Assembly (NCBI GenBank): GCA_018241645.1
Contig: JAFEDL010000035.1
Span: 1-47,797 of the forward strand
Origin: Pseudomonadota bacterium
GTDB lineage: Bacteria; Pseudomonadota; Gammaproteobacteria; Burkholderiales; SG8-39
DNA length: 47,797 bases
Direction of reading: 5' to 3'
Part shown: positions 33,365-42,253 of the stretch, one piece after another
How positions within the stretch are numbered: the stretch's first letter is position 1
Layout: each line of letters starts with the position of its first letter
Notes under the pieces: generated by a model
What the model saw: only the letters and a program-made list of their open reading frames with translations
Told to the model about the DNA's origin: nothing
Databases searched by the model: none
Translations under genes and position numbers: made by a program

Positions 33365-35821
33365 TCACTCCGTTGCGAGGCGGGACTTGGGGCGCAGCTT
33401 CTTGTAGGCCTCGTACCAGGCCACGCCCGCGATGCCTGCGGCCACCGGCACCAGCGCATCGCCGAAGGACAGGGGCGCGAAGCGGAAGATCTTCGCGACC
33501 GCCGGTACGTAGAGCGCCGAGGCGAGCGCGGCGAGCGTGCCGCAAGTGACCCACCAGAGGGCCGCGTTGGGCCGGGCCAGCGAGGAGAAGACGCTGAGGT
33601 CGCGCGAGCGGGTGGAATGGATCATCGCGAGGTTGCAGCACGCGATCGCGGCGAACCCGATGGCGCGCACCTCGCCCTCGCTGCGGCCCGAGCGCAGCGC
33701 CCAGCCGTACGCGACGACGGTCGCTACCAGCGCGGACAGGCCCAGCGCGAAACTCACCAGCAGCATGTTCGAGTTGAACAGCGGCTCGGCCGGGTCGCGC
33801 GGCGGGCGGTCCATCAGTCCTGCGTCGCTGTCCTCCGCTTCGTACACGATCGAGCAGGCCGGATCGATGACGAACTCCAGGAACACGATGTGCACCGGGA
33901 ACAGCAGCACCGGCCCGCCCATCAGGAGCGGCAGGAACGCCATTCCGGCCGTGGGCACGTGCACCGCGAGGATGTAGCGCATCGCGTTGCGGATGTTCTG
34001 GTAGATTCGCCGGCCCAGTTCCACCGTGGTGACGATGGAACCGAAATCGTCGCCGACCAGCACCAGGGCCGCAGCCTCGCGCGCCACATCCGTCCCGCGC
34101 TTGCCCATCGCCACGCCGATGTGCGCGGCCTTCAGGGCAGGTGCGTCGTTGACGCCGTCCCCGGTCATCGCCACGATTTCGCCCGCCGCCTTGAACGCCT
34201 GCACCAGGCGCAGCTTTTGCGCGGGCCGGATGCGCGCGAACACGTTGATGCGCTTCACCGCGTCCGCGAGGGCGGCTTCGTCGAGGTTCTCGACCTCGGT
34301 GCCGGTAAGCACGCCTGCCTCGTGCGCGATGCCGGCGGAGCGAGCGATCGCGACGGCCGTCCCGGGATGGTCGCCCGTTACCATCACCACGCGGATCCCG
34401 GCGCGGCGGCACAGGGCCACCGCGGCCGGCACCTCGGGCCGCAAGGGGTCGGCCAACCCGACGAATCCCAGCCAGCGAAAGCGGAACTCGCGCGGGTCCG
34501 CCGGCCACTCGCCGGCGACCCACTCGGCCTCGGCCACGCCCAGCATGCGCAGCCCGCGTCCGGCGGCCTCGTGGGCGAGCGCATGCTCCGGCGCATGGTC
34601 CGGCAGGCCGCACAGCGCCAGCACCGTTTCCGCCGCGCCTTTCACCACCACGCGCCGCGTGCCCGCCGGCGAGCGCCATGCGTGGCACACCGCGAGGAAA
34701 TCCTGGTTCAGCGGGTAATCCTTCTCGAGCACCCACTCGGTCCGCAACCGGGCGGCAGCGGAACCCGCCGCAGCCAGGATTGCGCGCTCCATGGGATCGA
34801 ACGCCTCGGGCTCGCAGGCCAGGGCCGCCGTTTCCAGCACTTGCCCCGTCGAAATGCCGTCCGCGGGCAGGGTATCGGCCACCGCCATGCGGTTCTCGGT
34901 CAGGGTGCCGGTCTTGTCCACGCAGAGCACCGTGGCCGAGCCCAGCGTCTCGATCGCCGGCATTCGTCGCGTGAGCACGCCGTGCCGCGCGATGCGCCAC
35001 GCTCCCAGCGCGAGGAACACCGTGAGCACCACCGGGAATTCCTCCGGCAGGATGGCCATCGCCAGCGTCAGCCCCGCGAGGATGCCCTGCAGCCAGCCGC
35101 CCCGCCCGACCACGTACAGGAGCATCAGCACCACGCAGAGCGCGAGCCCGACCGTGGCAAAGATCTTCACCACCCGGGCCGTTTCGGTCTGCAGGCGCGT
35201 CTTTTCGCTGTCCAGCCCCGCAAGCGAAACGCCGATGCGCCCGAACTCCGTGCGCACGCCGGTGTGGGTGACCTCCGCGCGCCCCTGCCCCTTCACCACC
35301 AGAGTCCCGGAGAACACCGCCATGCCGGCCGCCTTCTCGGCGGGGAGCGATTCACCGGTGAGCAGGGACTCGTCCACCATCAGGTCGTTGGTCGCGAGCA
35401 GCCGCGCGTCGGCCGGAACGCGATCGCCTTCGGCGAGCAGCATCAGGTCGCCGCGCACCACCTCCGCGCCGGCGATGCGCACCTCGGCGCCGTCGCGGAT
35501 GACCAGGGCGCGCGGGCTGGACAGGTCGCGCAGCGCCTCCAGCGCGCGCTCGGACTTGCGCTCCTGGATGATCGTGATCACCATCACCACGACGATCGAG
35601 GCGGCCAGCACCAGCGCCTCCGACAGGTCGCCCAGCACGAGATAGATCCCGGCGCTCGCCACGAGCAGCAGGAACATCGGCTCGCGCAGCACCTCCAGCG
35701 CGATGGCGAACGTGTTGCGCGCCTTGGCGCCGGGCAGCAGGTTGGCGCCGTCGGCAGCGAGCCGCGCAACGGCTTGCGCCGCCGTCAACCCTTCGCAGGT
35801 CTTCTCGGCAGGATTCAACAT
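33365..35821 (-). CDS. Cation-transporting P-type ATPase (P2-like)
   Basis: 818 aa. All core motifs are present: TGES (155-158), DKTGTLTEN with phosphorylated Asp302, the nucleotide-domain VVKGAAE and the hinge AMTGDGVNDAP. The fourth membrane segment has PEEFP (259-263) where SERCA-type pumps have PEGLP, so the ion is uncertain (Ca2+, Mn2+ or H+ are possible). About ten membrane helices. ATG at 35821 is correct because the conserved N-terminal actuator begins just after it; longer readings upstream are antisense to the CFA synthase. An FNR-type box lies 80-93 bases upstream. Confidence 0.9.
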   Translation of the reverse strand: MLNPAEKTCEGLTAAQAVARLAADGANLLPGAKARNTFAIALEVLREPMFLLLVASAGIYLVLGDLSEALVLAASIVVVMVITIIQERKSERALEALRDLSSPRALVIRDGAEVRIAGAEVVRGDLMLLAEGDRVPADARLLATNDLMVDESLLTGESLPAEKAAGMAVFSGTLVVKGQGRAEVTHTGVRTEFGRIGVSLAGLDSEKTRLQTETARVVKIFATVGLALCVVLMLLYVVGRGGWLQGILAGLTLAMAILPEEFPVVLTVFLALGAWRIARHGVLTRRMPAIETLGSATVLCVDKTGTLTENRMAVADTLPADGISTGQVLETAALACEPEAFDPMERAILAAAGSAAARLRTEWVLEKDYPLNQDFLAVCHAWRSPAGTRRVVVKGAAETVLALCGLPDHAPEHALAHEAAGRGLRMLGVAEAEWVAGEWPADPREFRFRWLGFVGLADPLRPEVPAAVALCRRAGIRVVMVTGDHPGTAVAIARSAGIAHEAGVLTGTEVENLDEAALADAVKRINVFARIRPAQKLRLVQAFKAAGEIVAMTGDGVNDAPALKAAHIGVAMGKRGTDVAREAAALVLVGDDFGSIVTTVELGRRIYQNIRNAMRYILAVHVPTAGMAFLPLLMGGPVLLFPVHIVFLEFVIDPACSIVYEAEDSDAGLMDRPPRDPAEPLFNSNMLLVSFALGLSALVATVVAYGWALRSGRSEGEVRAIGFAAIACCNLAMIHSTRSRDLSVFSSLARPNAALWWVTCGTLAALASALYVPAVAKIFRFAPLSFGDALVPVAAGIAGVAWYEAYKKLRPKSRLATE

Positions 35822-35900
35822 GGCAGGACGTCCGGCGGCTGTGCGGGGCGGAAATCTGCGCCCAATGGTGGCATGATCGCCCTGGGCGCCGGCCCCCGTC

Positions 35901-35914
35901 CTGATCCATGTCAA
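35901..35914 (-). promoter_or_regulatory. FNR/Anr/Dnr-type box upstream of the P-type ATPase
   Basis: CTGATCCATGTCAA, one mismatch from the TTGAT-N4-GTCAA type, centred 86 bases before the ATPase start. On the minus strand a GATCAT hexamer (4 of 6 to TATAAT) sits near the -10 spacing expected for a class II FNR site. Confidence 0.5.
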
Positions 35915-35975
35915 GCGTGGGGTATTCGGCGCGCGCGGAGCCCCCGCCCGATCCCGCCCCGAACCCGGGGGCGGT

Positions 35976-35989
35976 TTGATCTTGGTCAA
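35976..35989 (+). promoter_or_regulatory. FNR/Anr/Dnr-type box upstream of CFA synthase
   Basis: TTGATCTTGGTCAA (TTGAT-N4-GTCAA), centred 55 bases before the CFA synthase start, in the divergent ATPase/CFA intergenic region. The -10 at the expected spacing is weak. Confidence 0.6.
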
Positions 35990-36037
35990 CAACCCGGGCT
36001 CCCCGGCGCGCATGCTGCGCCCCTGAGGAGGGTGCCT

Positions 36038-37243
36038 ATGCTTCTCGAAAAGCGATTCCTGCGCACGATCGATGCGCTGCGCGCGGGCCGCACGATCCCG
36101 CTGCGGCTCGAGCTGTGGAACGGGCGGCGTTTCGACCTGTCCGGCGAGCCCAAGGTCACGATCGCCATCCCGGCCCCCGCCGCGTTGCGCTATTTCGTGT
36201 CGCCCGACCTGAGTTCGCTCGGCGAGGCGTTCGTCGAGGGCCATATCCGCGTCGAAGGCGCCATCAGCGAAGTGTTCAAGGTCGGCGAAAGCCTGGCCCG
36301 GGCCATCGCCGCGCGGCCCCGCGCGTTGTGGCGGCGGTCCGCGCACCACAGCGCGGCCGGCGACCGCAAGGCGGTCCAATACCACTACGACGTCGCCAAC
36401 GAGTTCTACTCCCTGTTCCTCGACCCGGACATGGTGTACTCGTGCGCCTACTACCGCCACGAAAGCGACACGCTCGAGGCGGCGCAGCAGCAGAAGCTCG
36501 ACCACATCCTCACCAAGCTGCGCGTGCAACCCGGCGAGCGCCTGCTCGACATCGGCTGCGGGTGGGGCGCGCTGGTCATGCGCGCCGCAGCCAGGTACGG
36601 AGCGATCGCGACCGGCATCACGCTGTCGAAGAACCAGTTCGAATTCGCGCGCGAACGCATCCGGGCCGCGGGACTCCAGGACCGCTGCAGGGTGGAGTTG
36701 TGCGACTACCGCGACCTGCCGGGCCTCGGGACCTACGACAAGGTGGCCAGCGTGGGGATGTTCGAGCATGTGGGCCTGAAGAACCTGCCGGCTTACTTCT
36801 CCGTCATCCATTCGCTGCTCAGGGACGACGGCCTCGCGCTCAACCACGGCATCACCACCAGCGACCCGGACAGCGGCTGGATGGGCCTGGGCGCCGGCGA
36901 ATTCATCGACCGCTACGTGTTCCCGGACGGCGAACTGCCGCACCTGTCGCTGGCGCTGGGGGAAATGGCGCGGGCCGGACTCGAGGCCTACGACATCGAG
37001 TCGCTGCGCCGCCACTACGCGCACACCTGCCACGCCTGGTCGAGCCGCCTCGAGGCCAACCGCGAGCAGGCATCGCGCATCGCCGGGGAGCGGCGCTACC
37101 GCATCTGGCAGATCTACCTGGCGGGCTGCGCCTACGGATTCGCCCACGGCTGGATGAACGTGTACCAGGTCCTGGCCGGCCGCGCACAGTGCACCGCGGC
37201 GCCCTCCCTGCCGCTCACGCGCGACTACATGTACCCGCACTGA
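36038..37243 (+). CDS. cfa: Cyclopropane-fatty-acyl-phospholipid synthase
   Basis: 401 aa cytoplasmic, membrane-associated enzyme that adds a SAM-derived methylene to unsaturated acyl chains of phospholipids. The N-terminal lipid-binding part precedes VQYHYDVANEFYSLFLDPDM; the SAM site is RLLDIGCGWGALV (about 167-179), and SVGMFEHVGLKNL and HGWMNVYQV follow. GAGGAGG lies about 7 bases before ATG 36038. Membrane cyclopropanation is a stationary-phase and acid-stress response, in keeping with the FNR-type box upstream and the chaperone genes downstream. Confidence 0.95.
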   Translation: MLLEKRFLRTIDALRAGRTIPLRLELWNGRRFDLSGEPKVTIAIPAPAALRYFVSPDLSSLGEAFVEGHIRVEGAISEVFKVGESLARAIAARPRALWRRSAHHSAAGDRKAVQYHYDVANEFYSLFLDPDMVYSCAYYRHESDTLEAAQQQKLDHILTKLRVQPGERLLDIGCGWGALVMRAAARYGAIATGITLSKNQFEFARERIRAAGLQDRCRVELCDYRDLPGLGTYDKVASVGMFEHVGLKNLPAYFSVIHSLLRDDGLALNHGITTSDPDSGWMGLGAGEFIDRYVFPDGELPHLSLALGEMARAGLEAYDIESLRRHYAHTCHAWSSRLEANREQASRIAGERRYRIWQIYLAGCAYGFAHGWMNVYQVLAGRAQCTAAPSLPLTRDYMYPH

Positions 37244-37279
37244 ACCCCTTTTCCGAACCCCCTTACGCAGAGTAATGCC

Positions 37280-38914
37280 ATGGCCGCCAAGCAGCTGATG
37301 TTCCACGAACAGGCGCACGCGAAGATCCTCGCGGGCGTCAACATCCTCGCCGACGCCGTGTGCGGCACCCTGGGGCCGAAGGCCCGCACGGTGGTGCTGG
37401 AGCGCTCCTTCGGCACGCCCACCGTCATCAATTCCGGCGTGATCGTCGCCAAGGAAGTCGAACTCGAGGACCGCTTCGAGAACATGGGCGCGCAGATGGT
37501 GAAGGAGGTGGCGAGCAAGACCTCCGACGTGGCCGGCGACGGCACGACCACCGCCACGCTGCTGGCCCGCGGCATAGTGGTGGAAGGCATGAAGTACGTC
37601 GCCGCGGGCATGAACCCGATGGACCTGAAGCGCGGCATCGAATCCGCGGTCGAGGCGATCGTCGCGGAGCTCGCCCGCATGGCGAAGCCCTGCAACACCT
37701 CCACCGAGATCGCGCAGGTGGCCACGATCTCGGCCAACTCGGACCGCTCGATCGGCAAGATCGTCGCCGACGCCATGGAAAAGGTCGGCAAGGAGGGCGT
37801 CATCACGGTCGAGGACGGCAAGGGCCTCGCCAACGAGCTCGAGGTGGTGGAAGGCATGCAGTTCGACCGGGGCTTCCTCTCGCCGTACTTCATCAACGTC
37901 GCCGAGAAGCAGTTCTGCGTGCTGGAAGGCGCGTACGTGCTGATCCACGACAAGAAGATCTCCGCGATCCGCGAGCTGCTGCCCGTGCTCGAACTGGTCG
38001 CCAAGGCCGGCAAGCCGCTCCTCGTCATCGCGGAAGACGTCGAGGGCGAGGCCCTCGCGGCGCTGGTGGTGAACTCCCTGCGCGGGATACTCAAGACCTG
38101 CGCGGTCAAGGCGCCGGGGTTCGGCGACCGCAGGAAGGCCATGCTCGAGGACATCGCCGTGCTCACCGGCGGCCGCGTGATCGCCGAGGAGGCGGGACTG
38201 CTGCTCGAGAAGGCCACGCTGAAGGACCTGGGCCGCGCCAACCGGATCGAGATCGACAAGGACGACACGACCCTCATCGGCGGGGGCGGCGACCCGGCCA
38301 GGATCGCCGCGCGCGTGGCCGACCTGCGCGCCCAGGTCGCGGACACGACCAGCGACTACGACCGCGAAAAGCTGCAGGAGCGCATCGCGAAGCTCGCCGG
38401 CGGCGTGGCGGTGGTGAAGGTCGGCGCCGCTACGGAAATGGAGATGAAGGAGAAGAAGGCCCGCGTGGAGGACGCCCTGCACGCCACCCGCGCCGCGGTG
38501 GAGGAAGGCGTGCTGCCGGGCGGGGGCGTCGCGCTGCTGCGCGCCCGCGGGCAGCTGGCTGCGCAGTCGCCCGGGCTGCGCGGGGAGAACCCCGACCAGG
38601 ACGCCGGCATCCGCATCGTCCTGCGCGCGCTAGAGGAACCGCTGCGCCAGATCGTCGAGAACGCCGGCGAGGAGCCGTCGGTCGTGCTGAACAAGGTGCT
38701 CGAAGGGAGCGGCAACTTCGGCTTCAACGCGCTGACCGGCGCCTACGGGGACATGGTGTCGATGGGCGTGCTCGACCCGCGCAAGGTGACGCGCACCGCC
38801 CTGCAGAACGCGGCGTCGGTGGCGGGGCTGATCCTGACGACGGACGTCCTGATCGCGCAGGCGCCGCAGGCCGCCCAGGCGGCCCAGCCCGCGATGAACG
38901 GCATGGGAATGTAG
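37280..38914 (+). CDS. groEL: GroEL-type chaperonin paralogue with altered nucleotide pocket
   Basis: 544 aa, full length, 60 kDa chaperonin class. Conserved: the first nucleotide loop (TLGPK, 30-34), Asp87 in AGDGTTTAT, Asp398 in RVEDALHAT and the apical binding helices (Leu234, Leu237, Val263, Val264). Changed: the usual KDG at 51-53 is Asn51-Ser52-Gly53, so the Lys51 and Asp52 of E. coli GroEL are missing, and the GGM-rich tail is replaced by [17 protein letters not shown]. There is no groES next to it, so it is a secondary copy. It follows CFA synthase by 36 bases and is followed by alanine dehydrogenase (8 bases), suggesting one transcript. Confidence 0.93.
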   Translation: MAAKQLMFHEQAHAKILAGVNILADAVCGTLGPKARTVVLERSFGTPTVINSGVIVAKEVELEDRFENMGAQMVKEVASKTSDVAGDGTTTATLLARGIVVEGMKYVAAGMNPMDLKRGIESAVEAIVAELARMAKPCNTSTEIAQVATISANSDRSIGKIVADAMEKVGKEGVITVEDGKGLANELEVVEGMQFDRGFLSPYFINVAEKQFCVLEGAYVLIHDKKISAIRELLPVLELVAKAGKPLLVIAEDVEGEALAALVVNSLRGILKTCAVKAPGFGDRRKAMLEDIAVLTGGRVIAEEAGLLLEKATLKDLGRANRIEIDKDDTTLIGGGGDPARIAARVADLRAQVADTTSDYDREKLQERIAKLAGGVAVVKVGAATEMEMKEKKARVEDALHATRAAVEEGVLPGGGVALLRARGQLAAQSPGLRGENPDQDAGIRIVLRALEEPLRQIVENAGEEPSVVLNKVLEGSGNFGFNALTGAYGDMVSMGVLDPRKVTRTALQNAASVAGLILTTDVLIAQAPQAAQAAQPAMNGMGM

Positions 38915-38922
38915 GGGCGGCC

Positions 38923-40056
38923 ATGCGGATCGGCGTCCCGAAGGAGATCAAGGTCCACGAATACCGCGTCGGCCTGACGCCCGAGAGCGTGCGGCGCCTC
39001 GCTGCGCTCGGCCACCAGGTGATCGTGGAGACGAATGCGGGCGCCGGCATCGGCGCCTCCGACGCGGACTACGCCGCGGCAGGCGCGAAGATCGCTGCGA
39101 CGGCCGCGGACGTGTTCGCGCGCGCCGAGCTGGTCGTCAAGGTCAAGGAGCCGCTCGCCCCCGAGCGCGCGATGCTGCGCCCGGGGCAGGCGCTCTTCAC
39201 CTACCTCCACCTCGCGCCGGACGCGCCGCAGGCAAAGGAACTCCTCGCCAGCGGCGCCATCGCGATCGCATACGAGACGGTGACGTCCGCGCAGGGCGGC
39301 CTGCCTTTGCTCGCGCCCATGTCCGAGGTGGCCGGCCGCATGTCCATCCAGGTGGCGGCCCACCATCTCGAAAAGCCGCACGGCGGCCGCGGGCTGCTCC
39401 TCAGCGGGGCCACGGGCGTGCCGCCCGCGCGCATCGTGGTCCTCGGGGCAGGCGTGGTCGGGTCCAACGCCGCGGAAATCGCGATCGGGATGGGCGCGGA
39501 AGTCACCGTGCTCAACCCCACGGACGAGCCTTTGCAGCGGCTCGCGGCGCGGCTCGGGCCGCGCCTGCACCCGCTGCTTTCGGATCCGCAGGCGATCGCC
39601 GGGCAACTCGCCACGGCCGACGCGGTGATCGGCGCGGCACTGGTGCCCGGCGCGCTCGCCCCGAAACTCGTCACCCGCGCGATGCTTGGCGGCATGCAGC
39701 CCGGCGCGGTGCTGGTGGACGTGGCCATCGACCAGGGCGGCTGCTTCGAGACCTCCCGCCCGACCACCCACGCCGACCCCGTGTTCAGCGTCGACGGGAT
39801 CGTCCACTACTGCGTGGCCAACATGCCGGGCGCCGTGCCGCGCACCTCGACCTACGCGCTGAACCACGCCACGTATCCGTTCGTGGAGGAACTGGCGCAG
39901 CGCGGCATCGTGGGCGCGTTGCGCGCAAATGCGCACCTGCTCAACGGGCTCAACGTGTACCGCGGGCGGATCACGCGTCCCGAGGTGGCCGCCGCGCTCG
40001 GCACTGGCTGGACGGAAGGCTCAACCGCCCTCGGGGAGAACCCCGCCAGCGGTTGA
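38923..40056 (+). CDS. ald: Alanine dehydrogenase
   Basis: 377 aa NAD-dependent enzyme interconverting alanine and pyruvate plus ammonia. The family start MRIGVPKEIKVHEYRVGLTP is intact, the substrate-binding Lys region is VVKVKEP, the catalytic His region is TYLHLAPD, and the Rossmann motif is VVLGAGVVGSNAAEIA. Length is normal (about 370). ATG at 38923 lies 8 bases after the groEL paralogue stop. Alanine dehydrogenases are often induced at low oxygen or during persistence. Its stop codon lies inside the FNR-type box that serves the next gene. Confidence 0.95.
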   Translation: MRIGVPKEIKVHEYRVGLTPESVRRLAALGHQVIVETNAGAGIGASDADYAAAGAKIAATAADVFARAELVVKVKEPLAPERAMLRPGQALFTYLHLAPDAPQAKELLASGAIAIAYETVTSAQGGLPLLAPMSEVAGRMSIQVAAHHLEKPHGGRGLLLSGATGVPPARIVVLGAGVVGSNAAEIAIGMGAEVTVLNPTDEPLQRLAARLGPRLHPLLSDPQAIAGQLATADAVIGAALVPGALAPKLVTRAMLGGMQPGAVLVDVAIDQGGCFETSRPTTHADPVFSVDGIVHYCVANMPGAVPRTSTYALNHATYPFVEELAQRGIVGALRANAHLLNGLNVYRGRITRPEVAAALGTGWTEGSTALGENPASG

Positions 40057-40094
40057 TCAATGTCAAAAAACGTAACGGCGTTCGGCCCTACATT
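40053..40094 (+). promoter_or_regulatory. FNR/Anr/Dnr-type class II promoter for hsp20
   Basis: The box TTGATCAATGTCAA (40053-40066) and a TACATT -10 (40089-40094, 4 of 6) are separated so that the box centre is 32 bases from the -10 centre. That is the spacing of FNR sites centred at -41.5. The predicted start of transcription is near 40101 and the hsp20 ATG is at 40161. The box overlaps the ald stop codon. Confidence 0.65.
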
Positions 40095-40160
40095 GGGTTG
40101 CGCGCAGCGGCCGGCGGCCGGGCGCACCGACCAACAACCCGATTCCGATGGAGGTTAATC

Positions 40161-40613
40161 ATGGCAAACATCACCCGTTTTGATCCGTTCGGCAGCCTGA
40201 AGCGCTTCGACCCGTTCGGCGGCATGGACGAGATGTTCAAGGACATCTGGGTGCGCCCGTGGCAGAACAACGGCGGCCTCGAGTTCAGCCCGCAGATCCG
40301 CATGGACGTCGCCGAGGACGATAAGGCCTATACGGTGAAGGCCGACGTGCCCGGCGTGAACAAGGAGGACGTGCACGTCGAGATCGACGGCAACCAGGTC
40401 TCGATCACGGCCGAGGTCAAGAAGGAAAAGGAGGAGAAGAAGGGCGGCATGACCCTGCGCAGCGAGCGCTATTACGGCAAGCAGTACCGCAGCTTCACCC
40501 TCGCCCATGACATCGACGAGTCCAAGGCCGAGGCGAAGTACAACAACGGCGTGCTGGAGCTGACGCTGCCGAAAAAGGCCGGGACCGCAAGCAAGCAGCT
40601 GAAAGTGCAGTAG
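40161..40613 (+). CDS. Small heat shock protein, Hsp20/alpha-crystallin family
   Basis: 150 aa holdase chaperone. The alpha-crystallin domain (about 45-140) has DDKAYTVKADVPGVNKEDVHV, EIDGNQVSI, the ERYYGKQYRSFTL strand and the closing NGVLELTLPKK, the last containing the conserved A-x-x-x-N-G-V-L-E-L type signature. N-terminal FDPFGSLKRFDPFGG is repeat-like. A GGAGG RBS is centred about 9 bases before the ATG. An FNR-type promoter precedes it. Confidence 0.95.
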   Translation: MANITRFDPFGSLKRFDPFGGMDEMFKDIWVRPWQNNGGLEFSPQIRMDVAEDDKAYTVKADVPGVNKEDVHVEIDGNQVSITAEVKKEKEEKKGGMTLRSERYYGKQYRSFTLAHDIDESKAEAKYNNGVLELTLPKKAGTASKQLKVQ

Positions 40614-40618
40614 GGAAG

Positions 40619-42226
40619 GTGCAGCGGCCGGCTGACCCGCGGGAGTTCGGCCGGCTGGTCTCGGCGCTGCGCGAGCCCGGCCGGTATCCGTCGGGCGCCT
40701 CCGGCCCGCCGGCGCGGGTGGACCTGCTCGAGACGCACATTTCGTGCGTGCTGCTGGCCGGCGACTACGCCTACAAGATCAAGAAGCCCGTGAACCTCGG
40801 GTTTCTCGACTTCACCACGCTCGCGGCGCGGCGCTTCTGCTGCGAGGAAGAGCTGCGCCTCAACCGCCGCACCGCGCCCTCGCTTTACCTCGACGTGGTG
40901 CCGATCACCGGCAGCGCGTCCGACCCTGTGCTGGGCGGCGACGGCCCGCCGATCGAATACGCGGTCAGGATGCGCCGGTTCCCGCAGGATGCGCTGCTCG
41001 ACCGCATGGCCCGCGGAGGGACGCTGCAGGAGGCCAGCCTCGACGATCTCGGCGTTCGCGTGGCGCAGTTCCACCAGGGGCTGCAGCCCGCCGGCGCGGA
41101 CCGCCCTTTCGCCTCGCCCGCCCAGGTCCTGGCCGCGGCGATGCAGAACTTCGACCAGATCCAGTCGCTGGCCGGACCCGGAACAGATGCGGCTGCGCTG
41201 GCCGCGCTGCGCGACTGGACTGCGCGCGAGCATGCGGCGCTCGAGGCCGTGTTCGGGGCACGCAAGCGCGAAGGGTACGTGCGCGAATGCCACGGCGACC
41301 TCCACCTGGGCAACATCGTGATGCTCGACGGCGCGCCGGTGCCGTTCGACGGCATCGAATTCAACGCGGAGTTCCGCTGGATAGACGTGATGAACGAGGT
41401 CGCGTTCCTCGTGATGGACCTGGAGGAGCACCGCCTGCCCGGCCTCGCGTTCCGTTTCCTGAATCGCTACCTCGAAACGGGCGGCGACTATGCCGGCGTC
41501 GCCGTGCTGCGCTTCTACATCGTCTATCGCGCCCTGGTCCGCGCCAAGGTGGCGTGCATCCGCGGGCACCAGCCGGGGCTGGATGCCGGCGCGCAGGAGT
41601 TCGCTGCGGCGGAATACGCCCACTACCTCGGGTTCGCGCAAGGCATCGCGGCGCGCGGCCGCGGCGCGCTCATCCTCATGCACGGAGTGTCGGGCTCGGG
41701 CAAGACGACGATCGCAAGGCAGCTGGCCGCAGCACTGCAGGCAGTGCATCTGCGCTCGGACGTGGAGCGGAAGCGCCTGCACGGGCTCGAGGCCGGTGCG
41801 CGCACGCGAAGCGGGCCGGCCGCCGGGATCTACTCGCCCGCCGATACGGAACGGACCTACGCGCGCCTGGCGTCCCTTGCGCGCGAGGTCATGGCCGCGG
41901 GATACCCGGTCATCGTGGACGCGGCATTCCTGGACGCGGGCCGCCGGTCCTCGTTCCGCGCGCTCGCGCGCGAAGCCGGCGCGCCGTTCGCAATCGTGTC
42001 CTGCGAGGCCCCCGACACGGTATTGCGCGAGCGGGTGGCTCGCCGCGAGGCGCAAGGGGCGGACGCATCGGAAGCCGGCCTCGCGATCCTCGGGCGGCAG
42101 CTGGCCGAGCGCAAACCCTTCACGCCGGACGAGTCGGCCGAGGTCGTGCGCGTGGACGCCACGGCAGGCCCTGGCGCGGTCCGCGCCGCGGCCGAGGTGC
42201 TCGCCTTGTGCATTGCCCCCTGCTGA
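40619..42226 (+). CDS. Aminoglycoside phosphotransferase-like / AAA P-loop kinase fusion
   Basis: 535 aa. The N-terminal 340 residues resemble an APH-type kinase: a Lys in YAYKIKKPVNLGFLDF (about 51-66), the catalytic loop HGDLHLGN (225-232) and a metal Asp in PFDGIEF (244). The C-terminal 190 residues are a P-loop kinase with Walker A GVSGSGKT (356-363), like gluconate or zeta-toxin-type small-molecule kinases. This two-part architecture is widespread in bacteria; the substrate is not known. The GTG at 40619 begins 5 bases after the hsp20 stop with GGGAAGG overlapping it, so the start is tentative. Confidence 0.8.
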   Translation: MQRPADPREFGRLVSALREPGRYPSGASGPPARVDLLETHISCVLLAGDYAYKIKKPVNLGFLDFTTLAARRFCCEEELRLNRRTAPSLYLDVVPITGSASDPVLGGDGPPIEYAVRMRRFPQDALLDRMARGGTLQEASLDDLGVRVAQFHQGLQPAGADRPFASPAQVLAAAMQNFDQIQSLAGPGTDAAALAALRDWTAREHAALEAVFGARKREGYVRECHGDLHLGNIVMLDGAPVPFDGIEFNAEFRWIDVMNEVAFLVMDLEEHRLPGLAFRFLNRYLETGGDYAGVAVLRFYIVYRALVRAKVACIRGHQPGLDAGAQEFAAAEYAHYLGFAQGIAARGRGALILMHGVSGSGKTTIARQLAAALQAVHLRSDVERKRLHGLEAGARTRSGPAAGIYSPADTERTYARLASLAREVMAAGYPVIVDAAFLDAGRRSSFRALAREAGAPFAIVSCEAPDTVLRERVARREAQGADASEAGLAILGRQLAERKPFTPDESAEVVRVDATAGPGAVRAAAEVLALCIAPC

Positions 42227-42232
42227 CCGGTC

Positions 42233-42250
42233 GCGGCGCTTAGGCGCCGC
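42233..42250. terminator. Hairpin between convergent genes
   Basis: A perfect 7-base stem (GCGGCGC at 42233-42239 and GCGCCGC at 42244-42250) with a TTAG loop, placed in the 27-base gap between the kinase fusion and the alcohol dehydrogenase, which converge. It has no T-run, so it may work only as a weak or factor-assisted bidirectional terminator. Confidence 0.4.
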
Positions 42251-42253
42251 TGC

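Noticed and set aside
30656..37243. A 2195-codon open frame on the plus strand ending in the CFA synthase
   Set aside because: Only the last 401 codons (from 36038) encode a recognised protein with its own ribosome binding site. The rest is antisense to four well-supported minus-strand genes and is a product of high GC.
33365..38482. A 1705-codon frame containing the P-type ATPase
   Set aside because: Upstream of 35821 it runs antisense through CFA synthase and GroEL; the ATPase begins at 35821.
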